A DNA stretch of 64,000 nucleotides from DASSNU01 sp035701265. Its GTDB lineage: Bacteria; Gemmatimonadota; Gemmatimonadetes; Gemmatimonadales; Gemmatimonadaceae. Below, piece after piece: positions 60,770 to 64,000 of this stretch. The notes under the pieces were generated by a model. That model ran no database searches. It was given only the letters and a program-made list of their open reading frames with translations, and was not told where the DNA came from. The stretch is from assembly GCA_035701265.1 (NCBI GenBank), contig DASSNU010000020.1:248001-312000 (forward strand), read 5' to 3'. The translations under genes were made by a program, and so were the position numbers. The stretch's first letter is position 1, and every line of letters starts with the position of its first letter.

Positions 60770-61899
60770 CCGTGTGAAGGGTCGCGACCACTCCGTGCAA
60801 GCGGAGTGCCCAGCGCGGCAAGAACGTCGTCGTCGGACACCGGCACGCTCCACCCGCCAGCGCCGCTGGCCATGGCGCCCACGCGCGCGGGCAGCGCGTA
60901 TTCCACCCGTCCCGCGCGCGCTTTCTTGTCCTCGCGCGTGGCGCGCACGACGGCCAGGGGATCGAGTCCCGCCGGCAACGCATCCGCCAATCCGGCGGAC
61001 CGAACGGCACCGGCGATGCGCTCGCTCGTACCGCGCTCGGTCACGCCGAGCGCTTCCCCCAGCCGTGCTTCGATCACCATGCCGATCGCCACCGCCTGTC
61101 CGTGGGCGATGGCGTAGCGAGTCTCGCGCTCGATGGCGTGCGCCAGGGTGTGCCCGAAATTGAGGATCCGCCGCCGCCCGCCCCCCTGCTCGCGCTCGTC
61201 CTCACGCACGACCTCCGCCTTGATCTCCACGCTCCGCGCGATGAGCGCGATCAGCTCCGGCTCGCGCCCGTCGAGCGTGTCCAGTGTCGGGAGGAAGGTG
61301 CACACGCGCTCGAAGTACTCCGCGTCGGCAATGACGCCGTGCTTGATCGCTTCCGCGGCGCCGTTGCGCCGGTGATGCACGGGGAGCGTGGCGAGCGTGG
61401 TCGGGTCGATGATCACCGCCGCCGGACGGTGGAAGGCGCCCACCAGGTTCTTTCCGGCGGGGGTATCGACGCCCGTCTTTCCGCCGATGGCGGCGTCGAC
61501 CATGGCGAGGAGCGTGGTCGGCACCTGCACGTAGGGGACGCCGCGCATGTAGGTGGCCGCGACGAACCCGGCGAGATCGCCCACCACGCCGCCGCCCAAG
61601 GCGATGATCGCCGAGTCGCGCCCGGCACCGAGCGCGAGCAGACGGTCGGTGACGGCGCCCCACGTCTCGCGCGTCTTGTGCTCCTCGCCGCTCGGGATGG
61701 TCACCAGCTCCGCGCGAGCGCCGAACGCGGCACGGAGACGCTGGGCGTACAGCGGCGCCACGATGTCGTCGCTGACGATCACGTATCGGTGGGCGCTCGT
61801 GCACCGCGCCGCGCACGCGGCCACCTGGTCGAGCGCGCCCGGCGCGATGCGTACATCGTAACCGGGGAGCACGATCGTGCGCGGCTGTCCGGAGATCAC
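60766..61899 (-). CDS. aroB: 3-dehydroquinate synthase
   Basis: A 377-residue enzyme from a GTG. IPSGEEHKTRETWG and ALGGGVVGDLAGFVAATYMRG are the NAD-binding motifs. VPTTLLAMVDAAIGGKTGVD and LNFGHTLAHAIE carry the substrate-binding Lys/Asp and the zinc-binding His. It converts DAHP to 3-dehydroquinate in the shikimate pathway. It overlaps the small membrane protein downstream, and the cobalamin adenosyltransferase gene ends 31 bases upstream of its start. Confidence 0.95.
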   Translation of the reverse strand: MISGQPRTIVLPGYDVRIAPGALDQVAACAARCTSAHRYVIVSDDIVAPLYAQRLRAAFGARAELVTIPSGEEHKTRETWGAVTDRLLALGAGRDSAIIALGGGVVGDLAGFVAATYMRGVPYVQVPTTLLAMVDAAIGGKTGVDTPAGKNLVGAFHRPAAVIIDPTTLATLPVHHRRNGAAEAIKHGVIADAEYFERVCTFLPTLDTLDGREPELIALIARSVEIKAEVVREDEREQGGGRRRILNFGHTLAHAIERETRYAIAHGQAVAIGMVIEARLGEALGVTERGTSERIAGAVRSAGLADALPAGLDPLAVVRATREDKKARAGRVEYALPARVGAMASGAGGWSVPVSDDDVLAALGTPLARSGRDPSHG

Positions 61900-61930
61900 G
61901 AACGGGCCGGCCTCCCGCCGGCGACGTCGG

Positions 61931-62476
61931 TCACCACGTCACCTCTGCCGTGCCCGCCTCGTGGTTCGCCAGCCGCGCGAGAACGAAGAGCAGATCGGAG
62001 AGCCGGTTGAGGTACACCAGCACGATGCCGGGAATGTCGGTGTCGCGTGCGAGGGTGACGATGTGCCGTTCCGCGCGGCGGCACACGGTGCGCGCGACGT
62101 GCAGCGCGGCGGCTTTGGGGGTGCCACCCGGGAGCACGAAGGCGCGGAGCGGCGTGAGATCGCGCTCCGCGTCGTCGATGGCGCGCTCGAGATCGGCGAT
62201 GCGCGCATCGTCCACGCGCGCCTTGGCGAGATGCTCGTGCATCTTCTCCAGATTGGGCGTGGCGAGCAACGCGCCGATCGCCAGCAGGTCGCGCTGCACC
62301 GCAACGAGCACCTCGTCGATGCGCGCGATGACCGCGGCCGCGCGCGCGGTGCCGATCACGGCGTTCAACTCGTCCACGGTGCCGTAGGCGGTTACGCGGG
62401 GATCGTCCTTGGGGACGCGGCCGCCGCCGAAGAGTCCCGTGTCCCCCCGGTCGCCGGTGCGGGTGTAGATGCGCAT
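61931..62476 (-). CDS. pduO: PduO-type cob(I)alamin adenosyltransferase
   Basis: A 181-residue protein. IYTRTGDRGDTGLFGGGRV is the ATP-binding signature, AYGTVDELNAVIG and CRRAERHIVTLA hold further active-site residues, and YLNRLSDLLFVLAR is the conserved C-terminal motif. It transfers the adenosyl group from ATP to cob(I)alamin to make coenzyme B12. The ATG at 62476 begins the conserved sequence; the open frame upstream is unrelated. Confidence 0.93.
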   Translation of the reverse strand: MRIYTRTGDRGDTGLFGGGRVPKDDPRVTAYGTVDELNAVIGTARAAAVIARIDEVLVAVQRDLLAIGALLATPNLEKMHEHLAKARVDDARIADLERAIDDAERDLTPLRAFVLPGGTPKAAALHVARTVCRRAERHIVTLARDTDIPGIVLVYLNRLSDLLFVLARLANHEAGTAEVTW

Positions 62477-62534
62477 GGCGACGAATCTACTCCACGGCGG
62501 AGCGCGCGGCAGGGCGCGCGCCCTTGGGCGGCAC

Positions 62535-63605
62535 TCAGCGTCGCAGCAGACGATGCAACAGTGTGCGGCGCGGTGCCGGCGCCGTCCGGAGGCCGCGGCG
62601 AAACGCGGAGAAGCGCGTGACCTCGTGCTCGCCCGGCGGCTGGTGCGGCCCGCTCCACGGTGATGCGGAGGGGAAGAGCGCGACGAGATGCTCCTGCAAC
62701 CGATCCGGCGATGCCACCACCGGCTGCTCCTCGCACCACCGGTCGAGCACGGCACCCATCGTGGCCGCGGAGGGGCGGCGCGCGGGGTCGCGGTCGAGTG
62801 CGGCAGCAATGATCTGCTCGATGGCGGGCGGCGCGCCGGGGACGCGGCTGCGCAGCAGCGGGATGGGACGCGTCGTCACCTCGTCGATCGCCAGCTCGGT
62901 CATGTCCTCGGCAAAGACCTGGTCGAGCGAGAGCATCTCGAACAACACGAGCCCCACCGCAAAGACATCACTTCGCGCGTCCACCTCGAGACCGAGAATC
63001 TGCTCCGGGCTCATGTAGTGCTTCTTGCCGAGCGCCATCGTGCGCGAGGCGGCAGGATCGAAGGAGGTGTTGGCTTTCGCGATGCCGAAGTCGGCGAGCT
63101 TGATGTGTCCGTCCCATGAGGCCATGACGTTGCGCGGAGACACATCACGATGGACGATGTCCAGGCGCCGGCTGTCAGGGGGCGGCGTGGTGAAGTTGTG
63201 CGCGTAGTCCAGCGCGCGGCAGACGCGGCTGGCGATGTAGGCCGCGATGCTCGTCGGCATGGGCCAGTCGAGCTCGCGGTGCCGATCGATCATCGAGCGG
63301 AGGGTGGGGCCGCGAATGTACTCCATCGTGATGTAGTACTGACCGTCCACTTCGCCCAGTTGATAGATCTGCACGATGTTGCCGTGCACCAGGTCGGCGG
63401 AGAGCTTCGCTTCGTTGATGAAGAGCTGCAGCCAGTGTTTCTCGCGAGCGTAGCGCGGGTGGATGACCTTCATGGCCACGCGCTTGGCGAAGCCGTCGGG
63501 GCCCAGGTGCTGCGCCTCGTAGACGGTCGCCATCCCACCCGTGGCGATCTTCTGCACGAGTCGGAACTGGCCGCCGTAGTCGAGAAACCGATCGTCCCCT
63601 TCCAT
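62535..63605 (-). CDS. Serine/threonine protein kinase
   Basis: A 356-residue Hanks-type kinase from the ATG at 63605. FRLVQKIATGGMATVYEAQHLG is the glycine loop and RVAMKVIHP holds the ATP-binding Lys. IVHRDVSPRNVMASWDGHIKLADFGIAKA gives the catalytic HRD and DFG motifs (HRDVSPRN variant). MSPEQILGLEVDARSDVFAVGLVLFEML completes subdomains VIII-IX. The C-terminal 60 residues are basic, with no membrane helix or sensor domain, so it is a soluble kinase. The HRDVSPxN form is frequent in bacterial kinases of myxobacteria and related groups. Confidence 0.92.
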   Translation of the reverse strand: MEGDDRFLDYGGQFRLVQKIATGGMATVYEAQHLGPDGFAKRVAMKVIHPRYAREKHWLQLFINEAKLSADLVHGNIVQIYQLGEVDGQYYITMEYIRGPTLRSMIDRHRELDWPMPTSIAAYIASRVCRALDYAHNFTTPPPDSRRLDIVHRDVSPRNVMASWDGHIKLADFGIAKANTSFDPAASRTMALGKKHYMSPEQILGLEVDARSDVFAVGLVLFEMLSLDQVFAEDMTELAIDEVTTRPIPLLRSRVPGAPPAIEQIIAAALDRDPARRPSAATMGAVLDRWCEEQPVVASPDRLQEHLVALFPSASPWSGPHQPPGEHEVTRFSAFRRGLRTAPAPRRTLLHRLLRR

Positions 63606-63759
63606 GCCCTGTCGCGCTCCCGGAGTAAGAAGGAGGGCGCGCGCGATCGCACCCCGGAAGAGGACGGGGGGAAATTCGTTCTGGTCACGGGAGGCCGGGC
63701 GGTGCGCGCTCACCCGTCGGCGCGGCGTCTCCCTGTACGCCGTGGTGGGTGCGCGAGAC

Positions 63760-64000
63760 TCAGGAGTACTCGACGCGCGGGTCCGTCTTGGCGTAGACGA
63801 GATCGGTGGCCAGGTTCACGAGCACGAAGACGAGGCTCATGAAGAGGACCGCGCCCTGAATGGCGGGGAGATCGCGGCGCGCGATGGCGTTGACGATGTA
63901 GCGCCCCAGGCCCGGCCAACTGAACACCGTCTCGGTGAGAATGCTGCCGGTGAGGTAGTAGCCGAAATCGAGCCCGAGCACGGTGATGACCGGGATGAGA
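63760..64000 (-). CDS. DppB/OppB-type ABC transporter permease, C-terminal end only
   Basis: The 5' part lies beyond the window; about 80 residues remain. LGLDFGYYLTGSILTETVFSWPGLGRYIVNAI is the EAA-region signature of peptide/nickel permeases of the DppB group. LPAIQGAVLFMSLVFVLVNLATDLVY and the end TDPRVEYS are the usual C-terminus. It forms half of the membrane channel of a peptide or oligosaccharide importer; a DppC-type partner is normally encoded beside it. Confidence 0.9.
   Translation of the reverse strand, partial: LIPVITVLGLDFGYYLTGSILTETVFSWPGLGRYIVNAIARRDLPAIQGAVLFMSLVFVLVNLATDLVYAKTDPRVEYS

Noticed and set aside
1..64000. tRNA, rRNA, CRISPR arrays, insertion sequences and prophage genes
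   Set aside because: I looked for TTCGA-type tRNA arms, spaced direct repeats, transposase motifs and terminal inverted repeats and saw none that hold up; the duplicated lipoprotein units lack any transposase or target-site signs.

Overview
The window is a stretch of high-G+C bacterial chromosome (about two-thirds G+C by eye, GTG starts common, many 1-4 base stop/start overlaps). Gene content fits a Gram-negative, EPS-producing soil-type bacterium. Lipoproteins with bacterial Ig-like (Big_2) domains, a short SigA/RpoD-like sigma factor and a Wza/Wzc export system make me favour Gemmatimonadota. That placement is an inference; no rRNA gene is present to test it.

Positions 1-42955 are one large exopolysaccharide (EPS) region. 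The left edge (1-5511) has a truncated DegT-type aminotransferase, a secreted lectin-like protein, a YbhN-like membrane protein, a polyprenyl-phosphate type GT2 and a GT39-type membrane glycosyltransferase. Next come two paralogous Ig-like lipoproteins (5896-7350 and 10125-11756), each directly preceded by a GEMM-I cyclic-di-GMP riboswitch and followed by strong hairpins, with an AsnB-type amidotransferase on the opposite strand between them. A leftward block (20981-11826) encodes an SGNH protein, CysQ, CysD, a CysN-CysC fusion, an SLC13 permease, a sulfotransferase and a GT4. Together these can import sulfate, make PAPS, use it to sulfate a product and recycle PAP. Positions 21722-35690 hold a Wzy-like polymerase/ligase, a polysaccharide deacetylase, GT4 and GT2 transferases, an ATP-grasp and PHP pair, a phosphoglycosyltransferase and a Wza-like exporter. 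A receiver/degenerate-GGDEF protein (36272) and the Wzc-like tyrosine autokinase (39801-37375) follow. A sigma-54 activator and a soluble histidine kinase (40234-42955) read away from wzc. A good sigma-54 promoter sequence and a 16-base palindrome sit between wzc and the activator.

Positions 43037-49906 are a different neighbourhood: an FtsH-type protease, an 84-residue unknown protein, a VWA protein, a GNAT protein and a MoxR/ChlI-like AAA+ ATPase (the AAA+/VWA pair is a recurrent chaperone-like partnership), and a 60-residue lipoprotein with its own sigma-70 promoter and terminator.

Positions 50043-64000 are mostly housekeeping on the minus strand: an SDR epimerase, YgfZ, glycolate oxidase GlcDEF, a multi-PAS hybrid histidine kinase, the sigma factor with a near-consensus promoter, AroB with a 62-residue membrane protein, a PduO-type cobalamin adenosyltransferase, a Ser/Thr kinase and the C-terminal end of a DppB/OppB-type permease cut by the window edge.

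The main new hypothesis is a sulfated, c-di-GMP-responsive extracellular matrix. Sugars are assembled on a lipid carrier, polymerised by Wzy, exported by Wzc/Wza and probably sulfated. Surface lipoproteins with a lectin-like C-terminal domain are switched by c-di-GMP riboswitches, and Wzc expression is probably set by a sigma-54 two-component system. I saw no tRNA, rRNA, CRISPR array, transposase or phage gene.
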